Both the position numbers and the translations under genes were made by a program. 64,000 nucleotides of DNA. Source: Fusicatenibacter saccharivorans (lineage in GTDB: Bacteria > Bacillota > Clostridia > Lachnospirales > Lachnospiraceae). A model generated the notes under the pieces. That model was not told where the DNA came from. It ran no database searches and saw only the letters and a program-made list of their open reading frames with translations. Positions 18,618 through 29,077 of this stretch are shown piece by piece. The first letter of the stretch is position 1, and the number at the start of each line of letters is the position of its first letter. The DNA is taken from the NCBI RefSeq assembly GCF_015557635.1, contig NZ_JADNOP010000001.1:223582-287581 (forward strand). The letters are read 5' to 3'.

Positions 18618-18653
18618 AAAAATCCCCGGCAAAACAGATCGCCGGGGATTTTT
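18618..18653 (-). terminator. Terminator after rpsU
   Basis: An 8-base-pair GC core (TCCCCGGC and GCCGGGGA) flanked by A and T runs follows the rpsU stop on the minus strand. Confidence 0.9.
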
Positions 18654-18659
18654 TGCACA

Positions 18660-18836
18660 TTAATTATACTTACGTTTTCTGGCAGCTTCAGATTTCTTTT
18701 TACGACGAACACTTGGTTTCTCGTAATGCTCTCTTTTACGAATCTCCTGCTGAATGCCAGCTTTTGCACAGCTACGCTTAAATCTGCGTAAAGCGCTGTC
18801 CAACGTTTCGTTTTCTTTAACGATTACATTTGACAT
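18660..18836 (-). CDS. rpsU: 30S ribosomal protein S21
   Basis: The translated 58-residue protein starts [19 protein letters not shown] and ends in a strongly basic tail ([15 protein letters not shown]). This is the typical bS21 sequence and length. bS21 sits on the 30S platform near the mRNA Shine-Dalgarno helix. A GGAGGGAGG ribosome site lies upstream. Promoter and terminator bracket the gene closely (18912-18939 and 18618-18653), so it can be expressed alone. Confidence 0.96.
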   Translation of the reverse strand: MSNVIVKENETLDSALRRFKRSCAKAGIQQEIRKREHYEKPSVRRKKKSEAARKRKYN

Positions 18837-18911
18837 AGTCTCACACCTAACCTCCCTCCAGTTGTAGATTGTGCATAATACAACTGTATGGGTATTTTTT
18901 GCACTGTTCTT

Positions 18912-18939
18912 ATTATACCAGAAAAATCTCGTACGTCAA
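18912..18939 (-). promoter_or_regulatory. Promoter of rpsU
   Basis: TTGACG (18934-18939), 16 bases, TATAAT (18912-18917), with a TGG extended -10 just upstream of the -10 box. Confidence 0.75.
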
Positions 18940-18970
18940 CAAGTTTTTTCATTTTTTTGCAAAATTTTTC

Positions 18971-19014
18971 CCTGCCGCCTGCCTGGCTCCTTTTTCTGCC
19001 CTGCAGGCGGCAGG
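18971..19014 (-). terminator. Probable terminator after alaS
   Basis: A perfect 12-base-pair inverted repeat (CCTGCCGCCTGC and its complement) with a 20-base loop lies 27 bases past the alaS stop. It is followed on the minus strand by a mixed A/T tract, so the tail is imperfect. Confidence 0.6.
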
Positions 19015-19041
19015 ATTTTGTGCTGTTTTTCCTGCTTATTG

Positions 19042-21681
19042 TTATGCGATCTGGCCTTCCAGTACCTCAGCAGCTTTTGCAACTGCTTCGTCGATCTTCT
19101 CCGGATTCTTTCCGCCGGCCTGTGCCATGTTCGGACGTCCACCGCCGCCGCCGCCGACAACGGCTGCCACTTCTTTGATCAGTTTTCCGGCATGTGCACC
19201 TTTCTTCATCGCATCATCGGTTACCATGGCAAGAAGGCTTACTTTACCGTCCTTTGCAGATGCCAGAACAACAACGCCGCTTCCCAGTTTTTCTTTCAGC
19301 TGGTCGCCAAGGTCACGCAGTCCGTTCATATCGACATCCGGTACGGATGCAGCGAGAAGTTTTACACCTTTGACTTCGGTTACTTTATCCATAACATCGC
19401 CGAGCGCTTCTTTTGCCAGTTTGCTCTTTAAGGACTCATTCTCTGCCTGGAGTGCTTTTGCCTCTGCCTGCAGATGAGCGATCTTCTCGAGGAGATCCGC
19501 CGGTGTTGTCTTTAAGAGAGCTGCTGCCTCATGTATTTTCTCTTCCTGTGCTTTATAATATGCAGTAACAGACGGTCCGGTCAGAGCTTCGATTCTGCGG
19601 ACACCTGCTGCAACGCCTGCCTCAGAAACAAGTTTGAACAGTCCGATTTCAGCGGTATTCTTTACATGGGTACCACCGCAGAGCTCTTTGGAGAAGTCTC
19701 CCATGGAAACGACACGTACTTTGTCGCCGTATTTCTCACCGAACAGAGCCATCGCGCCGGATTTCTTTGCTTCCTCAGTATCCATGATGTCGGTTACAAC
19801 CGGGATCTGCTCCTGAATCTTTTCATTTACCAGATTCTCAACTTTTTCCAGTTCTTCCGGTGTCATAGCCTGGAAGTGGGCAAAGTCGAAACGGAGTCTG
19901 GTCGGGGTTACGAGAGAACCTTTCTGCTCTACGTGTGCACCGAGAACAGTCTTTAATGCCTTCTGCAGAAGGTGTGTTGCGCTGTGGTTCTTCTCGATAT
20001 TTTTTCTTGCCTCTTCGTTGACCTGAAGTGTAACTTCCTCGCCGTTTGAAATCATACCGGATTTCATGACACCGACGTGGCCGTATTTTCCGCCGCGGAG
20101 TTTGATGGTATCTTCTACTTCGAATACACCATTTGCTCCTTTGATGATACCGCAGTCGCCTTCCTGACCGCCCATGGTAGCGTAGAACGGAGTTTTCTCT
20201 ACGAAAATGGTTCCCTTCTGGCCTTCCATCAGAGATTCTGCAATCTCAGTCTCTGTCGTCAGAACGGTTACTTTGGAGGTATCCTCCAGATGATCGTATC
20301 CGGTAAACTCAGTTGTTACGGACGGGTCGATCTCATCGTAAACGGTTGCATCAGCACCCATGTAGTTTGTTACTTCACGGCTCGATCTTGCACGCTCTCT
20401 CTGCTCTTCCATTGCTGCATGGAAACCGTCCTCGTCGATGCCGTAGCCCTTCTCCTCGAGGATCTCTTTGGTCAGATCCAGCGGGAATCCGTAGGTATCG
20501 TACAGTTTGAATGCATCCTGTCCGTCCAGAACTTTTTTGCCTTCGCTCTGCATTTTTTCTTCGAGCTCGGAGAGGATACGAAGTCCCTGGTCGATGGTTT
20601 TGTTGAACTGGGTCTCCTCGTTGTTCAGAACGTTGAAGATGAAATCTTTTTTCTCTTCAAGTTCCGGATATCCGTCTTTAGAGCCTTCGATTACGCTTGC
20701 GGAAAGGCGGGCAAGGAACAGTCCGTCAATGCCAAGCAGACGGCCATGACGTGCTGCACGGCGGATCAGACGGCGCAGTACGTAGCCTCTTCCTTCGTTG
20801 GTCGGCATGATTCCATCGGAAATCATGAATGTTGCGGAACGGATATGGTCTGTGATAAGGCGGATGGAAACATCGGTCTCATGATCTTTATCATACTCTT
20901 TTCCGGAGATTTCGCATACTTTGTTGCGGAGTGCCTGAATGGTGTCGACATCGAAGATGGAATCTACATCCTGTACGACAACGGCCAGACGCTCAAGTCC
21001 CATACCGGTATCAATGTTCTTCTGGATCAGGTCGGTGTAGTGGCCCTCGCCGTCGTTGTTGAACTGGCTGAATACGTTGTTCCATACTTCCATGTAACGG
21101 TCACACTCGCAGCCAACGGTACATCCCGGTTTGCCGCAGCCGTATTTTTCTCCGCGGTCATAATAAATCTCAGAACACGGACCGCACGGACCTGCGCCAT
21201 GCTCCCAGAAGTTGTCCTCTTTTCCAAAACGGAAAATACGGTCTGCCGGGATGCCGATCTCTTTGTTCCAGATATCAAATGCTTCATCATCGTCCTGATA
21301 GATGGATGGGTACAGACGATTCGGATCGAGCCCTACTACCTGTGTTAAAAACTCCCAGGACCATGCGATTGCTTCGTGTTTGAAATAATCACCGAAGGAA
21401 AAGTTTCCGAGCATCTCAAAGAAGGTGCCGTGACGGGCTGTTTTTCCTACATTTTCAATATCGCCGGTACGGATACATTTCTGGCATGTTGTTACTCTTC
21501 TTCTCGGCGGAATCTCTGCGCCTGTGAAGTAAGGTTTCAGCGGAGCCATACCGGAGTTGATCAGTAAAAGACTTTTATCGTTGTGTGGAATCAACGAAAA
21601 ACTCTTCATAGCAAGATGTCCTTTGCTCTCGAAGAACTCAAGAAACATCTTTCGTAATTCGTTTACGCCATATTTTTCCAT
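19042..21681 (-). CDS. alaS: Alanyl-tRNA synthetase
   Basis: This enzyme charges tRNA-Ala. The 879-residue protein has the class II catalytic domain (about 1-240), a tRNA-recognition region, an editing domain and a C-Ala domain. The editing domain contains HSATHLLQ and CGGTH, which hold the zinc ligands. The C-Ala domain contains the Gly-rich GGGGGGRPNMAQAGG segment. The length is normal. A weak promoter (TTGCGT, 17 bases, TATTAT) overlaps the end of tyrS, so alaS may be expressed both separately and from the tyrS transcript. No T-box is visible directly in front of it. Confidence 0.97.
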   Translation of the reverse strand: MEKYGVNELRKMFLEFFESKGHLAMKSFSLIPHNDKSLLLINSGMAPLKPYFTGAEIPPRRRVTTCQKCIRTGDIENVGKTARHGTFFEMLGNFSFGDYFKHEAIAWSWEFLTQVVGLDPNRLYPSIYQDDDEAFDIWNKEIGIPADRIFRFGKEDNFWEHGAGPCGPCSEIYYDRGEKYGCGKPGCTVGCECDRYMEVWNNVFSQFNNDGEGHYTDLIQKNIDTGMGLERLAVVVQDVDSIFDVDTIQALRNKVCEISGKEYDKDHETDVSIRLITDHIRSATFMISDGIMPTNEGRGYVLRRLIRRAARHGRLLGIDGLFLARLSASVIEGSKDGYPELEEKKDFIFNVLNNEETQFNKTIDQGLRILSELEEKMQSEGKKVLDGQDAFKLYDTYGFPLDLTKEILEEKGYGIDEDGFHAAMEEQRERARSSREVTNYMGADATVYDEIDPSVTTEFTGYDHLEDTSKVTVLTTETEIAESLMEGQKGTIFVEKTPFYATMGGQEGDCGIIKGANGVFEVEDTIKLRGGKYGHVGVMKSGMISNGEEVTLQVNEEARKNIEKNHSATHLLQKALKTVLGAHVEQKGSLVTPTRLRFDFAHFQAMTPEELEKVENLVNEKIQEQIPVVTDIMDTEEAKKSGAMALFGEKYGDKVRVVSMGDFSKELCGGTHVKNTAEIGLFKLVSEAGVAAGVRRIEALTGPSVTAYYKAQEEKIHEAAALLKTTPADLLEKIAHLQAEAKALQAENESLKSKLAKEALGDVMDKVTEVKGVKLLAASVPDVDMNGLRDLGDQLKEKLGSGVVVLASAKDGKVSLLAMVTDDAMKKGAHAGKLIKEVAAVVGGGGGGRPNMAQAGGKNPEKIDEAVAKAAEVLEGQIA

Positions 21682-21759
21682 GACTGTTTGTCCTCCAAAT
21701 AATTCAGTGTGTCCCGGAATTTCTTCCGGGAATCCATTCTTTTATAATAGCACACTTAA

Positions 21760-22983
21760 TTATTTAACGCAAATTTTTTTGAAATTCTTCTTTCCTTTTT
21801 TCAGAACGATACCGTCCTCGCCGAAGGCTGCTTTTTCTACGGCATATTTCGGATCTGTGATTTTCTCACCGTCTACGGATACACCGCCCTGCTCTACGGC
21901 ACGGCGTCCTTCGTTTCTGGTCTTTGCAAGCTCTGCTTTGACAAGAAGGGTTACGATATCGATTTTATCGTCCGTGAAATCCTCTGCAGAAATTTCACTG
22001 GTCGGCATATGCTCGGAGCTTCCGGTAGAGAATACGGCACGTGCGCCTTCCTGCGCTTTCTTTGCTTCTTCCTCGCCGTGTACCATGGAGGTCAGCTCAT
22101 AGGCCAGGATCTCTTTTGCCTCGTTCAGCTTGCTTCCTTCCCAGGAATCCATCTCGTCGATCTGCTCCAGCGGCAGGAAGGTCAGCATACGGATACATTT
22201 TAAGACATCGGCATCGTCCACGTTTCTCCAGTACTGGTAGAAATCGAACGGGCTGGTCTTGTTCGGGTCAAGCCATACAGCGTTTCCTGCGGTTTTACCC
22301 ATCTTCTTGCCCTGAGAGTCGGTCAGAAGGGTGATGGTCATTGCATAGGCATCTTTTCCAAGTTTACGGCGGATCAGTTCGGTTCCTCCCAGCATGTTGG
22401 ACCACTGGTCATCGCCGCCGAACTGCATATTGCAGCCGTATTTCTGGAACATGTGATAGAAGTCGTAGCTCTGCATAATCATATAGTTGAACTCCAGGAA
22501 GGAAAGACCTTTTTCCATACGCTGTTTGTAGCACTCTGCACGGAGCATGTTGTTGACGCTGAAGCATGCACCTACCTCACGGAGCAGTTCTACATAGTTC
22601 AGGTTCAGCAGCCAGTCTGCGTTGTTGAGCATCATAGCTTTTCCCTCGCCAAACTCGATGAAACGCTCCATCTGACGTTTGAAGCACTCTGCGTTGTGGT
22701 CGATCTCCTCGCGGGTCAGCATTTTTCTCATATCGGTTCTTCCGGACGGGTCACCGATCATGGTGGTGCCGCCGCCGATCAGGGCGATCGGTTTGTTTCC
22801 TGCCATCTGCATCCGTTTCATCAGGGTCAGTGCCATGAAGTGACCTGCGGTCAGACTGTCTGCGGTGCAGTCGAATCCGATATAGAACGTTGCTTTTCCA
22901 TTGTTTACCAGGTCTCTGATTTCATCTTCGTCGGTTACCTGTGCCAGAAGGCCTCTGGCGATCAGTTCGTCATAAATCTGCAT
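21760..22983 (-). CDS. tyrS: Tyrosyl-tRNA synthetase
   Basis: This enzyme charges tRNA-Tyr. The 407-residue protein shows the class I HIGH-equivalent (AGHF after CTADSLT) and a KMSKS-equivalent (KKMGKT). The C-terminal S4-like RNA-binding domain covers about 340-407. The start at 22983 follows AAGGAG. The long leader upstream is a T-box with a Tyr specifier codon, so uncharged tRNA-Tyr should switch on expression. Confidence 0.96.
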   Translation of the reverse strand: MQIYDELIARGLLAQVTDEDEIRDLVNNGKATFYIGFDCTADSLTAGHFMALTLMKRMQMAGNKPIALIGGGTTMIGDPSGRTDMRKMLTREEIDHNAECFKRQMERFIEFGEGKAMMLNNADWLLNLNYVELLREVGACFSVNNMLRAECYKQRMEKGLSFLEFNYMIMQSYDFYHMFQKYGCNMQFGGDDQWSNMLGGTELIRRKLGKDAYAMTITLLTDSQGKKMGKTAGNAVWLDPNKTSPFDFYQYWRNVDDADVLKCIRMLTFLPLEQIDEMDSWEGSKLNEAKEILAYELTSMVHGEEEAKKAQEGARAVFSTGSSEHMPTSEISAEDFTDDKIDIVTLLVKAELAKTRNEGRRAVEQGGVSVDGEKITDPKYAVEKAAFGEDGIVLKKGKKNFKKICVK

Positions 22984-23049
22984 TTTGTTTTTCTCCTTTT
23001 TTCGGTTGACTTTCGGGTATGTGTTACCGTCTGGGACCAAAGTTTTTTA

Positions 23050-23376
23050 TACAAAAAGACTCCCGTCCTTTCCGATTCAAAGGACGAGAGCCCGTATCTC
23101 CCGTGTTACCACCTTACTTCACAGCTGTCTCACGGCAGCTGCCTTTGTCGGTATCCAAAACCTCTGAATACCCTGACGCTGTAACGTTCGTCTCTTACGT
23201 CGCAGCCTACTAAAAACGTGCATCATAGTTCGTTCTTCTGCCGCCCGTTTTATTCGGTGCGCAACTCCGGGATGTATTCGAATCGTACAGAACCTGCATG
23301 CGCCTCTCATCTGCCGGCTGCTTTCTGTCCGCGTTTTTGTACGTCTACTTGTTCCCTTCCAAGCCTTTTTCCATGT
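23050..23376 (-). promoter_or_regulatory. Tyrosine T-box leader of tyrS
   Basis: The conserved T-box core (AAGGTGGTAACACGGGAG on the minus strand, about 23096-23113) precedes a terminator stem at about 23059-23091. That stem pairs CTCTCGTCCTTT with AAAGGACGGGAG and ends in a T run. In Stem I, GAA-UAC-AUC puts the specifier at 23274-23276, the tyrosine codon UAC. This matches the downstream gene. Uncharged tRNA-Tyr pairing should favour the antiterminator. Confidence 0.9.
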
Positions 23377-23381
23377 TCCAT

Positions 23382-23410
23382 AGTATAAACGGTGATTCGA
23401 AATCTGTCAA
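23382..23410 (-). promoter_or_regulatory. Promoter of the tyrS T-box transcript
   Basis: TTGACA (23405-23410), 17 bases, TATACT (23382-23387) on the minus strand, directly upstream of Stem I of the T-box and just past the cbiC stop codon. Confidence 0.8.
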
Positions 23411-23440
23411 GACTTCTGCTTTCCGTTTTTTCATCTATTT

Positions 23441-24085
23441 TTAATATCCGCGGTCCTGATCCATCATATACAGGAGTGCGTTGCAGATGCACGCCGCGAT
23501 ATTGCTGCCGCCTTTTCGTCCGCGTGCCACGATATACGGGATATTGGTCTGCATAATCAGTTCTTTGGACTGTACCACATTGACAAAGCCGACCGGAACT
23601 CCGATGATCAGCGCCGGTTTTATTTTTCCTTCCCCGATCAGTTCATAGAGGCGGACCAGTGCCGTCGGCGCATTTCCAACCGCAATAATCAGCTTTTTAT
23701 CCAGCTCCGCCGCTTTTTCCATGCAGGCTGCCGCGCGGGTGCTTCCGGTTTCTTTTGCTCTTGCCGCAACATCTTCGTCTGACATAAAGCAGAGCGCTTC
23801 ACCGCCGTGGCGCGCAAGCACCTTTTTGTTGATGCCGGATCTTGCCATCTGCGTATCCGTCACAATGCAGGCTCCCTCCCGGATCGCCTCGATGCCTTTT
23901 GCCACCGCATGCTCCGAAAAGCAGAGATTATCCGCATAATCAAAATCCGCACTTGTGTGGATACACCGCTTTACAACCAGTTCCTGATCCTCTGGAAACG
24001 TTCTTCCGTTTAATTCTTCCGTGATAATTTCAAAGCTTCTCTTTTCAATCTCGTGCGGGCTTACCTGCTCCAGTTCTATCTTCAT
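23441..24085 (-). CDS. cbiC: Cobalt-precorrin-8 methylmutase
   Basis: CbiC moves the C-11 methyl group to C-12 to give cobyrinate. The 214-residue protein has the family signature RCIHTSADFDYAD, with the catalytic histidine at position 43. The TDTQMARSGINK and VGFVNVVQSKE blocks are also present. It is the last gene of the eleven-gene cobalamin operon, 2 bases after cbiP. No clear terminator follows before the tyrS promoter. Confidence 0.95.
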   Translation of the reverse strand: MKIELEQVSPHEIEKRSFEIITEELNGRTFPEDQELVVKRCIHTSADFDYADNLCFSEHAVAKGIEAIREGACIVTDTQMARSGINKKVLARHGGEALCFMSDEDVAARAKETGSTRAAACMEKAAELDKKLIIAVGNAPTALVRLYELIGEGKIKPALIIGVPVGFVNVVQSKELIMQTNIPYIVARGRKGGSNIAACICNALLYMMDQDRGY

Positions 24086-24087
24086 CT

Positions 24088-25599
24088 TTATGCCCCTTCT
24101 TCCAGAATTTGATAAATCTTCTTCATGTCGAGATGCTCGCGCAGCGCATCTGCGAGAATATCGTACTGTGTCTCTTTGAATGTCTGGTAATCGACACCGT
24201 GAATCTGCTCCATGGCAATTCCCTTATTCTTTGCAAGTGCTTCCACGATCCGCTCGGCAACTTCTTCTTTGTCGAAAATGCCATGCACATACGTACCGTA
24301 CACATTTCCTTTCTGTGCACCGTCCAGCTTATCCGAATCAGCACGGTTCTGATCATCGATGAACGTGAATGCTTCTGTTTCTTCTTTCCGCACCGTTTCT
24401 CCCATATGGATTTCATAGCCCTCGATCCGGGTTCCCTCGATCCCGGCAAGAACGCCTTCTGTTTTTCCAAAAGCGCCCTCCGCGCGGGTTCTCGTCTTCT
24501 CACCGGCAAATACGGTATCCATCGGCAGGAGTCCCATTCCTTTGATCGTTCCGCCGGCTTCGACACGCAGCGGATCGCTCAGCGTATCTCCGAGCATCTG
24601 GAAGCCGCCGCAGACACCGAAAATTACTTTTCCGGCCGCAGCCGCCTTCAGTACGGCCGCTTCCAGACCATTCTGACGCATCCAGAGCAGATCCTCCATC
24701 GTGTTTTTCGTTCCCGGAAGCAGAATCATATCCGGATTTTTCAGTTCGGAGACAGAGCTTACGTAGCGGAGTGATACGCCTTCGATCCGCTCGAACGGGT
24801 TGAAATCGGTGAAGTTTGAAATACGCGGGAGACGGATGACCGCAAGGTCAATGAGACCGATCTCCTCTTTTCTGGTGAATCGCTCGGTCAGACTGTCCTC
24901 GTCTTCCACTTCGATGTGGAGATACGGCGCCACGCCGACCACCGGGATGTGTGTTTTTTCTTCCAGCATCACAACGCCCGGGTCCAGGATGGTTTTGTCC
25001 CCGCGGAATTTGTTGATAATCAGACCCTTGATGCGGTCGCGCTCATCCGGCTCTAAAAGCTCTACGGTACCGTAAAGCTGAGCAAAAACGCCGCCGCGGT
25101 CAATATCTCCGACGAGGAGCACCGGTGCATCCACAAGCTTTGCCATTCCCATATTGACGATATCATCGGCTTTCAGGTTGATCTCCGCCGGACTTCCGGC
25201 TCCCTCGATCACAATGATATCATACTGTTCTTCCAGTGCATGGTACGCTTTCATGATGTCCGGGATCAGCTCTTTTTTGTGGGAAAAATATTCCCGCGCA
25301 CTCATGTTTCCCAGTACCTCACCGTTTACAATCACCTGCGAACCGGTGTCATTCGTCGGCTTTAACAGAATCGGGTTCATCAAAACGGACGGTTCGATCC
25401 CGGCCGCTTCCGCCTGCATGACCTGTGCACGTCCCATCTCAAGGCCTTCTCTCGTAATAAACGAATTCAGCGCCATATTCTGTGATTTGAACGGCGCCAC
25501 ACGGTATCCGTCCTGATGGAAAATCCGGCATAAGCCCGCCGCAAGCAGACTTTTTCCCGCATTTGACATCGTTCCCTGTATCATAATTACTTTCGCCAT
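24088..25599 (-). CDS. cbiP: Cobyric acid synthase (glutamine-hydrolysing)
   Basis: CbiP amidates adenosylcobyrinic acid a,c-diamide at positions b, d, e and g. The 503-residue protein has an N-terminal ATP-binding domain ([21 protein letters not shown]). A C-terminal type 1 glutamine amidotransferase domain has the nucleophile Cys in [10 protein letters not shown] and a late His (YVHGIFD). A GGAGG site precedes the ATG at 25599; an in-frame start at 25620 is less likely. Confidence 0.96.
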   Translation of the reverse strand: MAKVIMIQGTMSNAGKSLLAAGLCRIFHQDGYRVAPFKSQNMALNSFITREGLEMGRAQVMQAEAAGIEPSVLMNPILLKPTNDTGSQVIVNGEVLGNMSAREYFSHKKELIPDIMKAYHALEEQYDIIVIEGAGSPAEINLKADDIVNMGMAKLVDAPVLLVGDIDRGGVFAQLYGTVELLEPDERDRIKGLIINKFRGDKTILDPGVVMLEEKTHIPVVGVAPYLHIEVEDEDSLTERFTRKEEIGLIDLAVIRLPRISNFTDFNPFERIEGVSLRYVSSVSELKNPDMILLPGTKNTMEDLLWMRQNGLEAAVLKAAAAGKVIFGVCGGFQMLGDTLSDPLRVEAGGTIKGMGLLPMDTVFAGEKTRTRAEGAFGKTEGVLAGIEGTRIEGYEIHMGETVRKEETEAFTFIDDQNRADSDKLDGAQKGNVYGTYVHGIFDKEEVAERIVEALAKNKGIAMEQIHGVDYQTFKETQYDILADALREHLDMKKIYQILEEGA

Positions 25600-25610
25600 C
25601 GTTTTTCCTC

Positions 25611-26657
25611 CTAAAACCACTGCAGAATCTGTGAAACGGCTTCTGTCAGAATCTGGTTTTCTTCATGTGTGCGTACGGCTGCACGGTAATATCCGTCGGC
25701 AAGGCCCGGGTAGTTGGAACAGTCGCGGATCAGAATGCCGCCTTTTTCCAGTCGTGCGGCAAGTCCTTTCGGTCCCTCAAAGAACAGATAATTTGCACAG
25801 GAATCCCATACGGTAAGACCTGCTTTTTCCAGTTCTGCTTTCATCCAGGCGCGTTCTTTTCCGATCAGTTCCCGTGCTTCTTTGACGTAAGCATCCTCGT
25901 TCAGGGCGGCAAGGCCTGCCATCTGCGCCGGAATCGAAACATTCCACGACTGCATGCTGCGGCTGATCCGATCCAGCAGATCCTCGTCGCTGCAGAGCAG
26001 ATAGCCAAGACGCAGACCCGGCATTGCGTAAATCTTTGTGAACGCACGCAGAATCAGCAGATTCGGATATTCGTCCAGTTTTCCCTGCATCGTCACTTTT
26101 TCCGGCTCCGGCAGAAATTCTATGAAACACTCATCCAGCACCAGATAGATGTTACGCTCCCGGCAGTTATCCAGGATCTTTAAAAGAAGCTCCTGCGGAA
26201 TCGTAAGGCCGGTTGGATTATTTGGATTACATAAAAAGACAAGATCCAGATCGTCGGTCAGATCATCGCAGAAATCGTCCTGTAAAAGAAAGCCTTTTTC
26301 CTTTTGCAGCGGATACATACGGATAAAACACCCTGCCGCTGAAAGTGCTGCTTCATACTCTGCAAATCCCGGCGCTGCAATCAGCGCTTTTTTCGGGCGG
26401 AGAGCCTGTGTCAGGGCAAAAATAAGCTCCGCGGCGCCGTTTGCAAACAGGATATTTTCTTCTGGAAGCTGCTCCTTTTCCGACAGTGCCCGGGTCAGGT
26501 CCCGGCACAGTGCGTCAGGATACTGTTCCACCGATTCCGCGCTCTTTCTCACCGCCTCTTTCACACTTTCCGGAGTTCCAAGAGGATTGACATTCACAGA
26601 AAAATCGACTCTGCATTTTTTCGTGTAAATGTCTCCTCCATGTGGATTTTGTCTCAT
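25611..26657 (-). CDS. cobD: L-threonine-O-3-phosphate decarboxylase (CobD type)
   Basis: This PLP enzyme makes (R)-1-amino-2-propanol phosphate, the aminopropanol linker of cobalamin. The 348-residue protein has the fold type I, HisC-like aminotransferase pattern. CNPNNPTG is followed by LDECFIEF, and the PLP lysine lies in [14 protein letters not shown]. HisC itself is a formal alternative, but the placement between cbiB and cbiP supports CobD. It lies within the operon, 48 bases after cbiB. Confidence 0.92.
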   Translation of the reverse strand: MRQNPHGGDIYTKKCRVDFSVNVNPLGTPESVKEAVRKSAESVEQYPDALCRDLTRALSEKEQLPEENILFANGAAELIFALTQALRPKKALIAAPGFAEYEAALSAAGCFIRMYPLQKEKGFLLQDDFCDDLTDDLDLVFLCNPNNPTGLTIPQELLLKILDNCRERNIYLVLDECFIEFLPEPEKVTMQGKLDEYPNLLILRAFTKIYAMPGLRLGYLLCSDEDLLDRISRSMQSWNVSIPAQMAGLAALNEDAYVKEARELIGKERAWMKAELEKAGLTVWDSCANYLFFEGPKGLAARLEKGGILIRDCSNYPGLADGYYRAAVRTHEENQILTEAVSQILQWF

Positions 26658-26705
26658 ACCATATGCCTTCCTTTCTCTTTTCCGTTGTGTTTCTATCTTC
26701 TCTTT

Positions 26706-27671
26706 TTACAGAAATAAAAAGAACGCGCGGATTCCCGCAAAGAACACCAGTCCGAGGAACGAGGTCAGATACATCAGATGATTTGCTCTTTTGATATCTT
26801 CCGCCTCGACCGGGCGGATGTCATCGCCGATCGTTGGTTTCTTTACGACTTTGCCGAAATACACGGCATCTCCGGCAAGCTGTACTTCCAGCGCCCCTGC
26901 CATAACTGCTTCTGTCTGCGCAGAATTTGGGCTGGCGTGGCAGTAACGGTCGCGTTTGTAAATTTTTTCTGCATTTTTCCAGTTCATGCGCTCGCATGCA
27001 GACGCAAGAATCATCAGCCATGCGCTGATTCTCGCCGGTATGTAATTGACGACATCGTCCAGCTTTGCCGCACACCGTCCAAAATACAGATATTTGTCAT
27101 TTTTGTATCCCACCATGGAATCCATGGTATTGATGGACTTATACAGAAAGCCCACTGCCGGTCCGCCGATGGCAAGAAAGAGGAGCGGTGCAATGACACC
27201 GTCCGACGTATTCTCCGCGATCGTTTCCACGGCAGCTTTTGTCACTCCTGTTTCCGAAAGATTTTCCGTATCACGTCCTACGATCATGGAAACCGCATAG
27301 CGCGCCCCCGGAAGATCGTTTTCTTTTAATTTCTGATAGACCTTCATGCTCTCATCCTTCAGGCATTTCGTTGCCGGAATCTGCCAGCACCAGAGAACCT
27401 CCAAAAGGAAGCCGATGACCGGATGAATTTTAAATGCCGCAAAGAGCAGCAGTGCCGGAACACCGTATCCCGCCAGACAGACGAGGATCACGAGAAAAAC
27501 TCCTCCGGCAAGCTCTCCCTTTGGCGTTTTCGGAAATACCTTCCGCAGCCATTTTTCCAGCAGGGCAATGAGATTTCCGATCACACGGATCGGATGATAC
27601 AAAAAGGAGGGATCTCCAAGCAGCAGGTCCAATCCATAGCCCACAATCAGGGCTGCTAATGCTGTTTTCAT
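26706..27671 (-). CDS. cbiB: Adenosylcobinamide-phosphate synthase
   Basis: CbiB is a membrane protein that attaches aminopropanol phosphate to adenosylcobyric acid. The 321-residue protein begins MKTALAALIVGYGLDLLLGDP, the family signature. It has several hydrophobic segments, plus NTSDGVIAPLLF and GRCAAKLDDVVNYIPAR blocks. The start at 27671 overlaps the cbiA stop by 4 bases (ATGA) and has GGAG upstream. Earlier in-frame starts lie inside cbiA and are not supported. Confidence 0.94.
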   Translation of the reverse strand: MKTALAALIVGYGLDLLLGDPSFLYHPIRVIGNLIALLEKWLRKVFPKTPKGELAGGVFLVILVCLAGYGVPALLLFAAFKIHPVIGFLLEVLWCWQIPATKCLKDESMKVYQKLKENDLPGARYAVSMIVGRDTENLSETGVTKAAVETIAENTSDGVIAPLLFLAIGGPAVGFLYKSINTMDSMVGYKNDKYLYFGRCAAKLDDVVNYIPARISAWLMILASACERMNWKNAEKIYKRDRYCHASPNSAQTEAVMAGALEVQLAGDAVYFGKVVKKPTIGDDIRPVEAEDIKRANHLMYLTSFLGLVFFAGIRAFFLFL

Positions 27672-29077
27672 CTTGTTTTCTCCTGTTCTTTCCGGTAAGA
27701 GACACACTGCTCCAGAAATTCCAGTGCGAGGTGCGGACTTGCCATATAGTAAAGATGCGGGAATCCCGCCATCATCCGTTTTGTCGCATGAATGCATTCC
27801 CAGTTCCGCTTCCGCAGCGGTTTTGCCGCATGCCATGCACTTCCGCAGTCTGTGCTGTCAAAGTAATGGAACTCATGGCCGCGCACCGGATTTCCGCCGT
27901 TCCGAAAGGTATCCTTCGTGTTTGGCGTGAGGGTGATATAGCCGAATCTTCCCAGCTTTTTTGTCCGATAAACATTTCCCGGAACAGCCTGTACCATAGG
28001 ATACACATTTCCATCCATATCCTCCATGGATTCTGACAGGTACATATAACCGCCGCATTCTGCAAGAACCGGCATTCCCTGACGGATGTTATCGCGGATC
28101 TTCGTTCTCATGGTCTGGTTTTCCGAAAGCTCTTCTGCGTGCAGCTCCGGGTAGCCGCCGCAGAACAGAAATCCGTCTGTATTCTTTGGCGGCTCCGCAT
28201 CGGAAAGCGGCGAAAAATATTCGATTTTGGCTCCAAGCGACGCGAGAAGCTCCAGATTATCCCGATAAAAGAAACAGAATGCTTCATCCTTTGCAACGGC
28301 AAGAATCGGCTTCGCAGCACGCACCTTGGCGGCTGCTTCGCTTTCTGTCACCTTACGCAGGGCTTCCGGCATTTTTCCCGAGAGCTCTTCTGCCCCTTCT
28401 GCAATCGCAAGAATTTTTTCAAAATCCAGTGTCTTCTGCAGTGTTTCTGCAAGCAGATTGACCTGCTCCCGCAGATTTTCCACCTCATCCGGCATCACAA
28501 GGCCGAGGTGGCGGCTTTCTAAGTGGCATTCCTTCAGTTCCGGCACAAAGCCGACACAGGAAATGCCAAGTTCTTTTTCCGCCATCGGCGCGATCTCCCG
28601 GTACAGCATCTCTGACATCCGGTTAAAGATTACACCGGCGATCCTGCTGTCCTCTTTGTACTGCAGGTATCCCTTGATAAAGGCAAGCGCTGAAACGCTC
28701 ATGCCTTTGGCATCGACAACCAGAAGAACCGGCGTTTTTGTCATACCGGCGAGATCGTAGGCGCTGCCTTTGGTAGAAATTCCGCCAAGACCGTCGTAAT
28801 ACCCCATAACGCCTTCCAATACGGAAATGTCATGACCCGCTGCATGTTTGCAGAACAGATACTGTGTTGTTTCTTCCTCTGTGAAAAACGGATCCAGATT
28901 ACACGACGGGGCGCCGATTACCTGTTCGTGAAACATCGGATCGATATAATCCGGGCCGCATTTAAACGCTGCGGGCTGCTTTCCCATCTGCTGCAGTGCA
29001 CGGAGCAGTCCGCAGGTGATCATCGTTTTCCCGCTTCCGCTCCTTCCTGCTGCCAGCATGATTCTTGGTGCTTTCAT
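27668..29077 (-). CDS. cbiA: Cobyrinate a,c-diamide synthase
   Basis: CbiA amidates the a and c side chains of cobyrinate using glutamine and ATP. The 469-residue protein has an N-terminal P-loop-like domain (MLAAGRSGSGKTMI) and a C-terminal glutamine amidotransferase domain with nucleophile Cys in LAECGGYMYLS. The length is normal. It overlaps the cbiJ/E/T gene and cbiB by 4 bases on each side. Confidence 0.96.
   Translation of the reverse strand: MKAPRIMLAAGRSGSGKTMITCGLLRALQQMGKQPAAFKCGPDYIDPMFHEQVIGAPSCNLDPFFTEEETTQYLFCKHAAGHDISVLEGVMGYYDGLGGISTKGSAYDLAGMTKTPVLLVVDAKGMSVSALAFIKGYLQYKEDSRIAGVIFNRMSEMLYREIAPMAEKELGISCVGFVPELKECHLESRHLGLVMPDEVENLREQVNLLAETLQKTLDFEKILAIAEGAEELSGKMPEALRKVTESEAAAKVRAAKPILAVAKDEAFCFFYRDNLELLASLGAKIEYFSPLSDAEPPKNTDGFLFCGGYPELHAEELSENQTMRTKIRDNIRQGMPVLAECGGYMYLSESMEDMDGNVYPMVQAVPGNVYRTKKLGRFGYITLTPNTKDTFRNGGNPVRGHEFHYFDSTDCGSAWHAAKPLRKRNWECIHATKRMMAGFPHLYYMASPHLALEFLEQCVSYRKEQEKTR

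Noticed and set aside
20077-21348. Plus-strand open frame of 423 codons
   Set aside because: It lies wholly antisense to alaS, a highly conserved gene.
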